Shown here: positions 17,854 to 25,898 of the stretch, in pieces
Position numbering within the stretch: position 1 is the first letter of the stretch
How the letters are laid out: every line of letters starts with the position of its first letter
From: Thalassospira lucentensis MCCC 1A00383 = DSM 14000
GTDB lineage: Bacteria > Pseudomonadota > Alphaproteobacteria > Rhodospirillales > Thalassospiraceae
Assembly (NCBI RefSeq): GCF_000421265.1
Contig: NZ_ATWN01000003.1
Location: 310,001-374,000, forward strand
DNA: 64,000 nucleotides
Reading direction: 5' to 3'
Notes under the pieces: model-generated
Told to the model about the DNA's origin: nothing
What the model saw: the letters and a program-made list of their open reading frames with translations, nothing else
Databases searched by the model: none
Translations under genes and position numbers: made by a program

Positions 17854-18465
17854 ATGGATAAATTCAACACACTGACCGGCGTCGCCGCTCCGCTGCCGAT
17901 GATCAATGTCGATACCGACATGATCATTCCCAAACAGTTTCTCAAAACCATCAAGCGGTCCGGCCTTGGCAAGAACCTGTTTGATGAAATGCGCTTCGAT
18001 GACAATGGCAACGAAATCCCTGATTTCGTTCTGAATAAGCCAGCCTATCGCAAAGCACAGATTCTGGTATCGGGTGACAACTTTGGCTGCGGCTCTTCGC
18101 GTGAACACGCCCCGTGGTCGCTGCTTGATTTTGGCATTCGCTGCGTGATCGCGCCAAGCTTTGCCGACATCTTCTATAACAACTGCTTTAAGAACGGCAT
18201 CCTTCCGATCCGTCTGCCGCACGAAGATGTCGACAAGCTGATGTCCGATGCCGAACGTGGTTCCAACGCCACCGTGACCATTGACCTTGAAAAACAGGAA
18301 ATCACCGGTCCGGACGGCGGCTGCATCAAGTTTGAAGTCGAAGCCTTCCGCAAGCATTGCCTGCTCAATGGCCTTGATGACATCGGACTGACCTTGCAAA
18401 AGGGCGACGCCATCAACGCATTCGAAGCCAAGCGTGCTGCAAGCCAGCCTTGGCTGTCGCTGTAA
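17854..18465 (+). CDS. leuD: 3-isopropylmalate dehydratase small subunit
   Basis: LeuD forms the swivelling domain that completes the LeuCD active site. The 203 residues show [21 protein letters not shown] at the start, [15 protein letters not shown], and the [19 protein letters not shown] region, all characteristic. The ATG follows AAGGGATAAG four bases after the preceding small frame; an upstream GTG would overlap that frame. A strong terminator follows, so leuC-leuD end here and leuB starts separately. Confidence 0.97.
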   Translation: MDKFNTLTGVAAPLPMINVDTDMIIPKQFLKTIKRSGLGKNLFDEMRFDDNGNEIPDFVLNKPAYRKAQILVSGDNFGCGSSREHAPWSLLDFGIRCVIAPSFADIFYNNCFKNGILPIRLPHEDVDKLMSDAERGSNATVTIDLEKQEITGPDGGCIKFEVEAFRKHCLLNGLDDIGLTLQKGDAINAFEAKRAASQPWLSL

Positions 18466-18467
18466 TT

Positions 18468-18507
18468 CAAAAAGGGGTGGCAAGCCCGATGTTTGCCGCC
18501 CCTTTTT
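18468..18507 (+). terminator. Rho-independent terminator between leuD and leuB
   Basis: AAAAGGGGTGGCAA pairs with TTGCCGCCCCTTTT with one G-U pair, and the 3' arm runs into TTTTTT. leuB starts 50 bp further on, so its promoter must overlap this hairpin or the end of leuD, or readthrough supplies it. Confidence 0.85.
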
Positions 18508-18556
18508 TATCTCTACGGGGTGAATGGCCCCGATATATTCTGGGAAGGATTCATTT

Positions 18557-19660
18557 ATGACCATCACCAAAAAAGTATTGATGCTGCCGGGCGACGGTAT
18601 CGGCCCGGAAGTCATGCGTCAGGTTCAGCGCGTCATGGACTGGATGGCGAAAAAGCGCGACGTAAATTTCGAAACCACCGAAGGCCTGATCGGCGGTGCT
18701 TCGATTGATGCGCATAACAATCCACTGACCGACGAAACGCTTGCCAAAGCCATGGCCGCAGACGCCGTTCTACTTGGCGCTGTTGGTGGTCCGAAATGGG
18801 ATGATATTCCGTTTGATATCAAACCGGAACGCGGTCTTTTGAAAATCCGCAAGGAAATGGGCTTGTTTGCCAACCTGCGCCCCGCCCTTGTGTTTGACGC
18901 GCTTGTCGGTGCATCAACGCTTAAGGAAGACATCGTTAAGGGTCTTGATATCATGATCCTGCGCGAACTGACCGGCGGCATCTATTTCGGTCAGCCACGT
19001 GGCATCGAAGAACGCGATGGCGTTCGCTTTGGCTTTAACACGCTGGTCTATTCCGAACCCGAAGTCGAACGCATTGCCCGCGTTGCCTTTGACATGGCGA
19101 TGAAACGCAACAAGCGCATGTGTTCTGTTGATAAGGCCAACGTTCTCGAATCAACCGTTCTGTGGCGTGAAGTTGTCGAACGCGTTGCCAAAGACTTCCC
19201 GGAAGTCGAGGTCAGCCACATGTATGTCGATAACGCCGCCATGCAGCTGGTTCGTAACCCAAAACAGTTCGACGTGATGGTCACCACCAACATGTTTGGC
19301 GACATTCTTTCTGATTGTGCGGCCATGTTGACCGGCTCGCTCGGTATGTTGCCGTCCGCGTCCCTTGGTGCGGCCGATGACACCGGTGCGCGCAAAGCCC
19401 TTTACGAGCCGGTACACGGTTCCGCCCCGGACATCGCCGGTCAGGACATCGCCAACCCGCTGGCCACCATCCTGTCGTTTGCCATGATGCTGCGCTACTC
19501 GTTTGACATGGGTGATGACGCAACCATGATCGAAACAGCTGTTCAGAACGTGCTGAAAGGTGGTCTGCGCACCGCCGACATCATGCAGCCCGGCATGGCC
19601 AAAGTTTCGACCACGGTGATGGGCGAAGCCCTGATCAACGAACTCGACAAAATGGCCTGA
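18557..19660 (+). CDS. leuB: 3-isopropylmalate dehydrogenase
   Basis: LeuB oxidises and decarboxylates 3-isopropylmalate with NAD+ to the leucine keto acid. The 367 residues contain [10 protein letters not shown], the substrate-binding [13 protein letters not shown] with downstream [14 protein letters not shown], and the metal and cofactor region [14 protein letters not shown] and [19 protein letters not shown]. The ATG after GAAGGA is chosen over one 33 bases upstream. It is the third leu gene in the cluster; leuA is not in the window. Confidence 0.98.
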   Translation: MTITKKVLMLPGDGIGPEVMRQVQRVMDWMAKKRDVNFETTEGLIGGASIDAHNNPLTDETLAKAMAADAVLLGAVGGPKWDDIPFDIKPERGLLKIRKEMGLFANLRPALVFDALVGASTLKEDIVKGLDIMILRELTGGIYFGQPRGIEERDGVRFGFNTLVYSEPEVERIARVAFDMAMKRNKRMCSVDKANVLESTVLWREVVERVAKDFPEVEVSHMYVDNAAMQLVRNPKQFDVMVTTNMFGDILSDCAAMLTGSLGMLPSASLGAADDTGARKALYEPVHGSAPDIAGQDIANPLATILSFAMMLRYSFDMGDDATMIETAVQNVLKGGLRTADIMQPGMAKVSTTVMGEALINELDKMA

Positions 19661-19690
19661 TCAACCGATCAAATTGCCACGATGATACCC

Positions 19691-19728
19691 ACGGGCCGGG
19701 CTACTTTGTAGTCCGGCCCGTTTGCTTT
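19691..19728 (+). terminator. Rho-independent terminator after leuB
   Basis: ACGGGCCGGGCTAC pairs with GTAG-T-CCGGCCCGT around a short loop with one bulge, followed by TTTGCTTTCCT. It closes the leucine cluster. Confidence 0.82.
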
Positions 19729-19830
19729 CCTGTTCCTTAGGGTGGGTTGACACCGCATCGCGCACGCCAGAAGGTGTTGAAATACAATCATCCAAATAAT
19801 GCATCTTCAAACGCACCCAGGCAGGGCCAC

Positions 19831-21873
19831 ATGAGCAAAACTAAAATCATTATTGGCGGCGTTGCTGTCGTTGCAATCGCGGCCACCGCTGCGCATTTTG
19901 CCGCCCCTTCTTTCTTTGAAAATCAGTTCCGCAGCTACCTGACCAATCCCAGATCAGAACTGCACGGCGAATTCGATAACTTCGCACTCTCGCTGTTTGG
20001 CGGCACCATGTCGGCAACCGATGTGTCGCTGCGCACCGCCGACGGCGCCACCATCACCGGAGATACCGTAAAGTTCGAACAGGTCAATTGGCTGACGCTG
20101 CTGAATGCCAATCCGTTTGGCGATACTCTGGCGGGATCGGTCACCGTGGACAACGGACAGATCGAAAACAAAGACGCGCGTCTATCGTCCCCGGCACCAT
20201 CCTTAATTGATCTTCGCATTATCCAAAAGGATGGCGCCATTCACTATGCTGCCAAGGCTGCCGAACTGCCTGGCGTTCACGTCGAAGACGGCTTGGGCCG
20301 CACGGCAAAGGCCGATCTGATCGCCCTTGATGATATTACCGAAAGCCGACTTGGGGGATTAACCTTACAAAACCTTAGTCTGGTGCTTCCGTCTGAAAAA
20401 CAAAGCCTTTCTATTGAAACAGCTTCTTTTTCAGATTGTGACGTCACCCAATCGTTCGAAACAGCCTTCGACTTATCTGAAAAGCCTTTCGATCTTTGCT
20501 CTGCCCTGTCGGGAACCGGCGTGCTGCTTGAACGGGCTAACAAAGAAAAAATCACCCTCTCCAGCTTTGCCTTTGATGGTCTGAGTTCATCTGGTGCACA
20601 GGCCATCAGCCTGACCGAAGTGACAGCCTCCAAAGACGACAAACCGCAAATCAGCTTTGGCGAAATTGCGCTGACCAATTTGAAACAATCCATTCGCTCT
20701 GACGCATTTGATAGCAACAATAAATTGGATGCCCGCGAATGGCAGCATCTGATTGATAACCTGTCGGTCGATGCTTTCTCTGTCACCGAAATGTCGAGTT
20801 CTCAGGACGAATTTACCACCAAACTTGGCAGCGTTGCCGTCAACGGCCTGAAAGACGGCGAGGTTGCTAAACTGGCAGTTTCAGATTTTCAGTTCGACCT
20901 GATGGACCATAAAGACAAGCCGGTTTTCAAACTTGGCCATTTCGAAATATCGAAAGTGTCTTTAAGCCGTATGCAACAAATTGTTGAAATGTACGGCACC
21001 CCGACAAGCAACGATCCGATGGCACAGATCGAAAAGGCTCAAAACCAGACACTTGGTGATCTTGGCGTTCTGCTGTCACCGATGGTCTATGAAAGCTTCC
21101 TGGTGTCCGACCTTTCGCTGTCAGGCAACACTGATGCCAACAAGAACCTTAAGTTTGGCATTGATCGTGCGTCGGCCAGCATCGGTGATCCCGTCCGTTT
21201 TGACGGAAACGGCACCACCTTTGCCAAAAAGGGCCGCAGCGCCGTTCAGGGAATGTATATCGAACTTCCCAACACCTCCCCGGTGAAAGACCTGATCGCC
21301 AGTATGACCGGCCTCGAAAACTTTGACCGTCTCAGTCTCAATGGCAAAATCAATGTCACGTGGGATGATCAAAGCGGTGTCTATACCTACGACATCGAGG
21401 AAACATCCATCGACGATATTGGCAGCATAAGTCTTTCAGCAAGTGTTGGTAATCTGACACCTGAAATCATGGGCGAACTGAATTCAACCCGCCTTGATCA
21501 GACCGAAAAACTACGCCAAATCGCTTTGACCAAAACAAGCTTCAATGCTGCCCGTCTTGAGGTTCAAGGTGAAAAACTGGTGAAAATATTCCTCAGGCTG
21601 GCGGCACAGGGCAATGGCCAAACCGCCGAGGACTTGCAACTGGTTGGCGCAATGGTCCTGATGCAAACGCAGGAAAAGTTCGCACAGTATCCTCGCCTGT
21701 CAAATGCACTGACCGAGCTTGTCGATTGGTTTAGCAATCCACAGCACCTGATCGTCACATTGGCACCCGATGCACCTGTTCCGTTTGGCGTACTGGCCGC
21801 GGGCGGCATGCAACCACCTGCGACAGCCGATCTTTTGGGGCTGACCATTCAGGCCAATGAGAACGCAAAATAG
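19831..21873 (+). CDS. Membrane-anchored periplasmic protein of unknown function (possible AsmA-like)
   Basis: A 680-residue protein with a basic N-terminus and one hydrophobic segment (about residues 5-26, IIIGGVAVVAIAATAAHFAA). This is a signal anchor, leaving the rest in the periplasm. The body is rich in alternating Leu/Val/Ser/Asp strands. It has recurring units ending in phrases such as FGEIALTNL, LGSVAVNGL and LGHFEISKVSL, suggesting repeated beta modules about 80-100 residues apart. The last 120 residues are more helical. This pattern resembles AsmA/DUF748- or DUF945-type proteins of the envelope, but I cannot name the family. I prefer the ATG after CAGGCAGGGCC to a TTG 84 bases upstream. 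It stands alone between two terminators. Confidence 0.75.
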   Translation: MSKTKIIIGGVAVVAIAATAAHFAAPSFFENQFRSYLTNPRSELHGEFDNFALSLFGGTMSATDVSLRTADGATITGDTVKFEQVNWLTLLNANPFGDTLAGSVTVDNGQIENKDARLSSPAPSLIDLRIIQKDGAIHYAAKAAELPGVHVEDGLGRTAKADLIALDDITESRLGGLTLQNLSLVLPSEKQSLSIETASFSDCDVTQSFETAFDLSEKPFDLCSALSGTGVLLERANKEKITLSSFAFDGLSSSGAQAISLTEVTASKDDKPQISFGEIALTNLKQSIRSDAFDSNNKLDAREWQHLIDNLSVDAFSVTEMSSSQDEFTTKLGSVAVNGLKDGEVAKLAVSDFQFDLMDHKDKPVFKLGHFEISKVSLSRMQQIVEMYGTPTSNDPMAQIEKAQNQTLGDLGVLLSPMVYESFLVSDLSLSGNTDANKNLKFGIDRASASIGDPVRFDGNGTTFAKKGRSAVQGMYIELPNTSPVKDLIASMTGLENFDRLSLNGKINVTWDDQSGVYTYDIEETSIDDIGSISLSASVGNLTPEIMGELNSTRLDQTEKLRQIALTKTSFNAARLEVQGEKLVKIFLRLAAQGNGQTAEDLQLVGAMVLMQTQEKFAQYPRLSNALTELVDWFSNPQHLIVTLAPDAPVPFGVLAAGGMQPPATADLLGLTIQANENAK

Positions 21874-21895
21874 GCGTTTCGAAAATAGACTTTTG

Positions 21896-21923
21896 CAAAG
21901 GCCGGGTTAAATTCCGGCCTTTG
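21896..21923. terminator. Bidirectional terminator between convergent genes
   Basis: A perfect 10-bp stem CAAAGGCCGG/CCGGCCTTTG with an 8-base loop overlaps the last bases of the sigma-factor gene and follows the 680-aa gene by about 20 bp. Short T-rich flanks exist on both sides. Confidence 0.75.
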
Positions 21924-22830
21924 TATTTGGAACGGCAACGGCCACCTTATGACGGATCATCGGGGCAAAAAGAGCCAGTTTGTCCGGATTGCGGTGCACA
22001 AAAACATCAACCAGCAAACCATCACGTTCTGATGCGCTGATTGCGGTGACAACCTCGGCACCTTCATACATCAAAAGCCAGCATTCGCGTTGATTGGTCA
22101 CATAACAAATTCGGGCATCCGGGCTGCGTTTGCCCCAGACACCGGCAAAGAAGCGCGCAACGTTATCATTGCCAAAGACAGGATTAAGGGCGGCTGATGC
22201 CTTGCCCCCGCCATCGGAATGCATGATCACATCCGGGGCCAACTGGCTCATCAATTGCCCAACATCCCCCAGACTAAGGGCATTGATAAACGCTTCGATT
22301 TTCGACTGGTCACAGGCTTTTGCCGCAACAAAGGGTGTCGGATCCCGATCATTTTCACGCGCCATCTTGCGCCGGGCACGAAACAGGATCTGACGGGTAT
22401 TGTTGGCTGTGCGTTCAATCACCGGGGCAATATCGTCATGGGTCCAGTCAAATACTTCGTGTAAAACAAGCGCAATCCGTTCAACCGGTGCCAGCCGTTC
22501 GAGCATCAGCAAATACGCCTGACCCAGACCATCCTGTTCGATCAGCATTTTTTCGGCTTGGGGTTGTTCGGGCGGCAACCACGGTTCGGGCAGCCATTGT
22601 CCGACATAGTTTTCGCGTTGCCGTCGGGCAGACTTCAAAACGTCCAGACAGATATTGCTGCAGACCCGCACCAGCCATCCGGTAGCATCCCTGATCACGT
22701 CATGATCCTGTACGCGCCACCGCAACCAAACGTCCTGCACCGCGTCCTCGGCATCGGCATGACTGCCCAGCATACGATAGGACAGGGCCATTAAACGGGG
22801 TCGATGTGCCTCGAAAATCTGATCTGCCAT
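21907..22830 (-). CDS. ECF41-type RNA polymerase sigma factor with SnoaL-like C-terminal domain
   Basis: A 307-residue extracytoplasmic-function sigma factor. Region 2 is FEAHRPRLMALSYRMLGSHA (residues 6-25) followed by DAEDAVQDVW. Region 4 is near 110-156 (LERLAPVERIALVLHEVF, RTANNTRQILFRARRKM). ECF41 hallmarks are all visible: WLPEP in the linker (79-83), a C-terminal NTF2/SnoaL-like domain from about 175, DGGGK at 206-210 and NPD at 281-283. In this group the C-terminal extension controls sigma activity and no anti-sigma factor is used. I start at MADQIFEAHR, the family position. An upstream in-frame ATG would translate the hairpin at 22854-22878 but has a better G-rich leader. The AhpD-like partner gene lies just upstream in the same direction. 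Confidence 0.9.
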   Translation of the reverse strand: MADQIFEAHRPRLMALSYRMLGSHADAEDAVQDVWLRWRVQDHDVIRDATGWLVRVCSNICLDVLKSARRQRENYVGQWLPEPWLPPEQPQAEKMLIEQDGLGQAYLLMLERLAPVERIALVLHEVFDWTHDDIAPVIERTANNTRQILFRARRKMARENDRDPTPFVAAKACDQSKIEAFINALSLGDVGQLMSQLAPDVIMHSDGGGKASAALNPVFGNDNVARFFAGVWGKRSPDARICYVTNQRECWLLMYEGAEVVTAISASERDGLLVDVFVHRNPDKLALFAPMIRHKVAVAVPNTKAGI

Positions 22831-22853
22831 CTTGGGTCCATCAAACGCATGAA

Positions 22854-22878
22854 GCGATACGGGAAAATCCCGTATCGC
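22854..22878 (-). repeat. Perfect 11-bp hairpin just upstream of the sigma-factor start
   Basis: GCGATACGGGA and TCCCGTATCGC flank a three-base AAA loop. In the mRNA the stem ends 23 bases before the chosen sigma-factor ATG and lies in the 133-bp gap after the AhpD-like gene. It may protect or attenuate the bicistronic message or control sigma translation. Confidence 0.6.
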
Positions 22879-22963
22879 CGATATGAATGTCATTTTGCCC
22901 CAAAGGGGACGGGGATGCAAAGGCGCAGGGTCACCCCCGCCCTCAGGATTTGCGCAAACCGAT

Positions 22964-23398
22964 TTACGCAAATTCATGCTGCGCAATGCCCAACCGGTTC
23001 CAGGCATTCATGGTTGATATGATGCAGGTAAGTTCCGAAACTTCGTCTTCTTCGAAATGTTCAAGCAACGCACGGTGACTTTGCGAAATGCGCGACTGAC
23101 TCTCGACCTTGGTCAGGCATTCCGCCCAGTCAAGCGCCGCACGCTCCCCATCATCAAAGCCCTTTGAACTGCGCCACAGTGGCAGCATCGCAAGTTTGAC
23201 CGGGTCGCCACCTTGCTCGCCATAGCTTTTTGAATGCATCCTGAGGCAATGGGCACATTCGTTGATGTGCGATACACGGCATTCGATCAAGCTGCGCAGT
23301 GCGGGCGAAATTTTCGCGTCTTCCGCAAGTTTGCTCGCAAGCTCAAACATGGCCTCAAACAGTTTCGGGCTGGTTTTGGGAAATGCGAAACGGCTCAT
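22964..23398 (-). CDS. AhpD-like carboxymuconolactone decarboxylase family protein
   Basis: A 144-residue all-alpha protein of the CMD/AhpD family with the redox motif ECAHCLRMH (Glu47, Cys48, Cys51, His55). Members reduce peroxides or act as decarboxylases; the CxxC plus His arrangement favours a peroxidase-like or disulfide role. The ATG follows AAGGAGC, eight bases upstream. It is the standard genomic partner and target of ECF41 sigma factors, and a near-consensus ECF41 promoter stands about 60 bp upstream. Substrate unknown. Confidence 0.9.
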   Translation of the reverse strand: MSRFAFPKTSPKLFEAMFELASKLAEDAKISPALRSLIECRVSHINECAHCLRMHSKSYGEQGGDPVKLAMLPLWRSSKGFDDGERAALDWAECLTKVESQSRISQSHRALLEHFEEDEVSELTCIISTMNAWNRLGIAQHEFA

Positions 23399-23459
23399 GA
23401 TGGTGCTCCTTGAAAACAGCAGTGAATTCGGCGGGCAAAATGCCCTTTCTGCAAACAAG

Positions 23460-23486
23460 GACGAAACAAGGGCGGGCCGTGTTACA
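23460..23486 (-). promoter_or_regulatory. ECF41-type promoter, TGTAACA-N16-CGTC
   Basis: On the minus strand TGTAACA is followed by exactly 16 bases and CGTC. The reported ECF41 target is TGTCACA-N16-CGTC, so this differs at one base. It points at the AhpD-like gene 62 bp downstream, and through it at the sigma-factor gene, which would make the pair autoregulated. It overlaps the GGGCGGG/CCCGCCC hairpin that ends the 139-aa gene. Confidence 0.7.
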
Positions 23487-23497
23487 CAGCCCGCCCA
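23469..23497 (-). terminator. Hairpin after the 139-aa gene
   Basis: GGGCGGG and CCCGCCC pair around a 13-base loop. In the minus direction TTGTTTCGTCCTTGTTT follows, T-rich but interrupted. It probably ends the 139-aa gene and physically overlaps the ECF41 promoter. Confidence 0.6.
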
Positions 23498-23544
23498 ATT
23501 ATTTTCACAAGGATCAATTTTTCTAAACCTGACGCCTGTTAGCG

Positions 23545-23964
23545 TTAGATAACGCCAGCTTCTTTCAGCCCATCGGCCACCGCCTCATGCATCACCCATG
23601 TCCAGTCTTCACCGTCCGTAGGCTTCCCATCTGCAAGGGTAAAGATCGCGGCCAGATAATCACTGACATCGCTGTCACACATTGGAAGTCCCGCCGCCTC
23701 GGATATCTTGCGTGCCAACCGGCCATATTTCTTATTGCCAATCCGGGCACCGAAATGCCCCACCGTCTGGGCCAACTTCAATCCGCTAATCTCACGGCCC
23801 GGTGCATTGGCGTGGACCCGCAGCATATCGCGTTCACAGCTCGATATCTCGATAGATGCAAGTGCATTGACGTAATCTTCCACCTGACCAATATGGGGCG
23901 CATCGACGGTATTCGTGTCAACGGTCCGGTCCGTGCCGTCGTCCCAGTTCAAGACTTTCAACAT
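23545..23964 (-). CDS. Unknown 139-residue cytosolic protein
   Basis: The start MLKVLNWDDGTDRTV follows an excellent GGAGGAAACGAC. There is no signal peptide or membrane segment. The protein is mixed alpha/beta with several helices, two cysteines (SSCERDML and PMCDSDV) and a C-terminal acidic/Trp patch EDWTWVMHE. I do not recognise the family. It lies between cfa and the ECF41 pair, all on the minus strand. A terminator after cfa and a hairpin after this gene suggest it has its own transcript. Confidence 0.7.
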   Translation of the reverse strand: MLKVLNWDDGTDRTVDTNTVDAPHIGQVEDYVNALASIEISSCERDMLRVHANAPGREISGLKLAQTVGHFGARIGNKKYGRLARKISEAAGLPMCDSDVSDYLAAIFTLADGKPTDGEDWTWVMHEAVADGLKEAGVI

Positions 23965-24139
23965 GTCGTTTCCTCCCGACAAAATGACCGGTTTAGAACC
24001 GTTTGCATGCGCCACATCTGACGTGCCGGTCGATCACGCGATGTGTATCTTTTTGGGCAACAATGCCATTTCTTGTTTTATCGCCTTTGGTGTTCCCCAA
24101 TTTTTCGGGGTTCATCACCGATATTTTGCATATGGGGAT

Positions 24140-24180
24140 TAAAATCAAACGGGGCGGGGAACTTTTGCTCCCCGCCCCGT
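24140..24180 (-). terminator. Rho-independent terminator after cfa
   Basis: A perfect 12-bp GC-rich stem ACGGGGCGGGGA/TCCCCGCCCCGT with an 8-base loop begins 5 bp after the cfa stop. In the minus direction it runs into TTGATTTTAAT. Confidence 0.88.
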
Positions 24181-24184
24181 CACA

Positions 24185-25420
24185 TTACGCGTAGTCAAAA
24201 CCCGGCTTGGTAAAGACGAACTGGCCGACCCGCATGCCACCGCCGCCCTCTGCCTCGTCAAAGGCATTGATGCAACCTGCCAGATAAAACTCCCACATAC
24301 GTTTGAATTCTGTGTCGTATTTTTCCGGATCAAGCTGATCGGCCACATCGCGAAACCGGTCGCGCCATGCCATCAACGTCTGGGCATAGTTGCGCCCGGG
24401 ATGGAAATGCGATGCGTCCACCCTCAGACTGGCATGTTCGGCCGCTTCGATCACTTCATGTACCGCCGGGATATATCCGCCGGGGAAAATATATCGATCA
24501 ATCCACGGCGAGGTAAATTCGGCACGTGGCTTGATAATCGTGTGGATCACCGCCCGACCACCTGTTTTCAGAAGCTCACCAACCTTCTCGAAATAGGTTT
24601 TGAACTGATGGCGGCCAACATGCTCAAACATGCCTACCGATACCACCCGGTCGTATTTTCCGGCATTGGCATCGGCAAAGACCCGATAATCAAGAAGATG
24701 GTAATCAAGGCCGCTGCTGGCATTGTCGTCCATCTCCAGTCGTTTTTGTTGCGCCCAGTTAAATTGCTCGGTCGACAACGTAATGCCATGCACTTCGGCC
24801 CCGGTTTCACGACGAATGAAACGGCTTAAGCCGCCCCAGCCACAGCCGATATCAACCACCCGCAATCCCGGTTCATTGATCTTCAAACGCTGGGTCGTCA
24901 GGCTCATTTTCCGGTGTTGGGCTTCTTCAAGTGTTTGCGCGCCATCATCCCAGAACGCACAGGAATACTGCATGTCCGGGTCAAGGAAACGGGTATAAAG
25001 GTCATTGCCAATGTCATAATGATGACGCACCCGGCGTGATGCCGCCTTGATGCTGGTAAACTGGGCAATCTGGAATTTCAGGGCCTGCAGTTTTTCAATG
25101 AAACTGCCAAACCCGTTGGCGGAATGACCGCCTTCGAAATTCAGGCGCAACACTTTGATCAGGTCTTCCAGTTCGCCCGAAACAAGATCAAACCCACTGC
25201 GCATGAACGCTTCGCCAAAACCGGGATCGGGAGTTAACGCCATTTTCAGCGTATTACCCCAGTCAGGTATGGTCATGGCGGCTTTTGGTTCCTGGCCGTC
25301 ACCCAGAACCACTTCGTGTCTGTCATCAACGCGGAATATCAATGTTCCGCGCGTAACATGTTCCCGAAAGAAATCGAGAACCTTTTTTTGTGTCCAATCC
25401 AAATTCATCGGGTACGTCAT
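24185..25420 (-). CDS. cfa: Cyclopropane-fatty-acyl-phospholipid synthase
   Basis: Cfa uses S-adenosylmethionine to methylenate unsaturated acyl chains of membrane phospholipids, often in stress or stationary phase. The 411 residues have an N-terminal lipid-interacting half and a Rossmann methyltransferase half with VVDIGCGWGGLSRF as SAM motif I. Family motifs SVGMFEHVG, FPGGYIP and HHYDIGNDLY are also present. The start follows GGAAGG. It is monocistronic by its own terminator. The long region upstream is shared with the divergent asd gene. Confidence 0.96.
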   Translation of the reverse strand: MTYPMNLDWTQKKVLDFFREHVTRGTLIFRVDDRHEVVLGDGQEPKAAMTIPDWGNTLKMALTPDPGFGEAFMRSGFDLVSGELEDLIKVLRLNFEGGHSANGFGSFIEKLQALKFQIAQFTSIKAASRRVRHHYDIGNDLYTRFLDPDMQYSCAFWDDGAQTLEEAQHRKMSLTTQRLKINEPGLRVVDIGCGWGGLSRFIRRETGAEVHGITLSTEQFNWAQQKRLEMDDNASSGLDYHLLDYRVFADANAGKYDRVVSVGMFEHVGRHQFKTYFEKVGELLKTGGRAVIHTIIKPRAEFTSPWIDRYIFPGGYIPAVHEVIEAAEHASLRVDASHFHPGRNYAQTLMAWRDRFRDVADQLDPEKYDTEFKRMWEFYLAGCINAFDEAEGGGGMRVGQFVFTKPGFDYA

Positions 25421-25898
25421 CGCCCTTCCTTCTGTAAAAGTCGGAAAATTGATCGCCCCATGCGCAGTGCCACCCGCGCATACATACCAGCCCCGAAATC
25501 AGGCCTGACCCTAGATTAGGCAAAATCCTAAATCAGGATCATGTCTTAAAGACGTTCGGAAGGAAGCCAGAACATGACACCACATGACAGGCACACCGCG
25601 TTACGCCCATGCCAAAAGCAGAAATCAACCAAGCAGGACGCCGAACGATTCTGATCTCGGGTTCAGTACGTGAACCCCGTAATAATTCTGCCAGAATTTT
25701 CTACGATCTCAAGTAGTAATCGTAGCTGCCCTGCCAAGGATACGCTTGCGCAATTGCCCCGAAAGCCTTACATCTCGCCGCAGATCATCGAAAACTATCC
25801 ACAGGTATGTTTCTCGCGCCGTTTGCCCGGTCTTATGGGTCCCATAGGGTCAAATATTGGGGGCGCGACATACCATACAGACTGAAAAGAGGCATCTG
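25421..25898. other. Divergent region between cfa and asd
   Basis: About 480 bp. It contains two dyads, GGGTTCA-N5-TGAACCC (25659-25677) and CTACGAT-N11-ATCGTAG (25701-25725), that could be regulator sites or leader stems for asd. A 26-codon frame at 25574-25654 follows GGAAGGAAGCC and ends just before the first dyad. It could be a leader peptide but has no clustered codons of one amino acid. I see no other gene. Confidence 0.45.

Noticed and set aside
19747..19830. TTG start adding 28 residues to the 680-aa protein
   Set aside because: It would place a polar stretch before the signal anchor; the ATG at 19831 has a better ribosome site and topology.
22894..23007. Still longer N-terminus of the ECF41 sigma factor
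   Set aside because: It would overlap the end of the AhpD-like gene and is rich in Pro, Arg and Gly with no family match.
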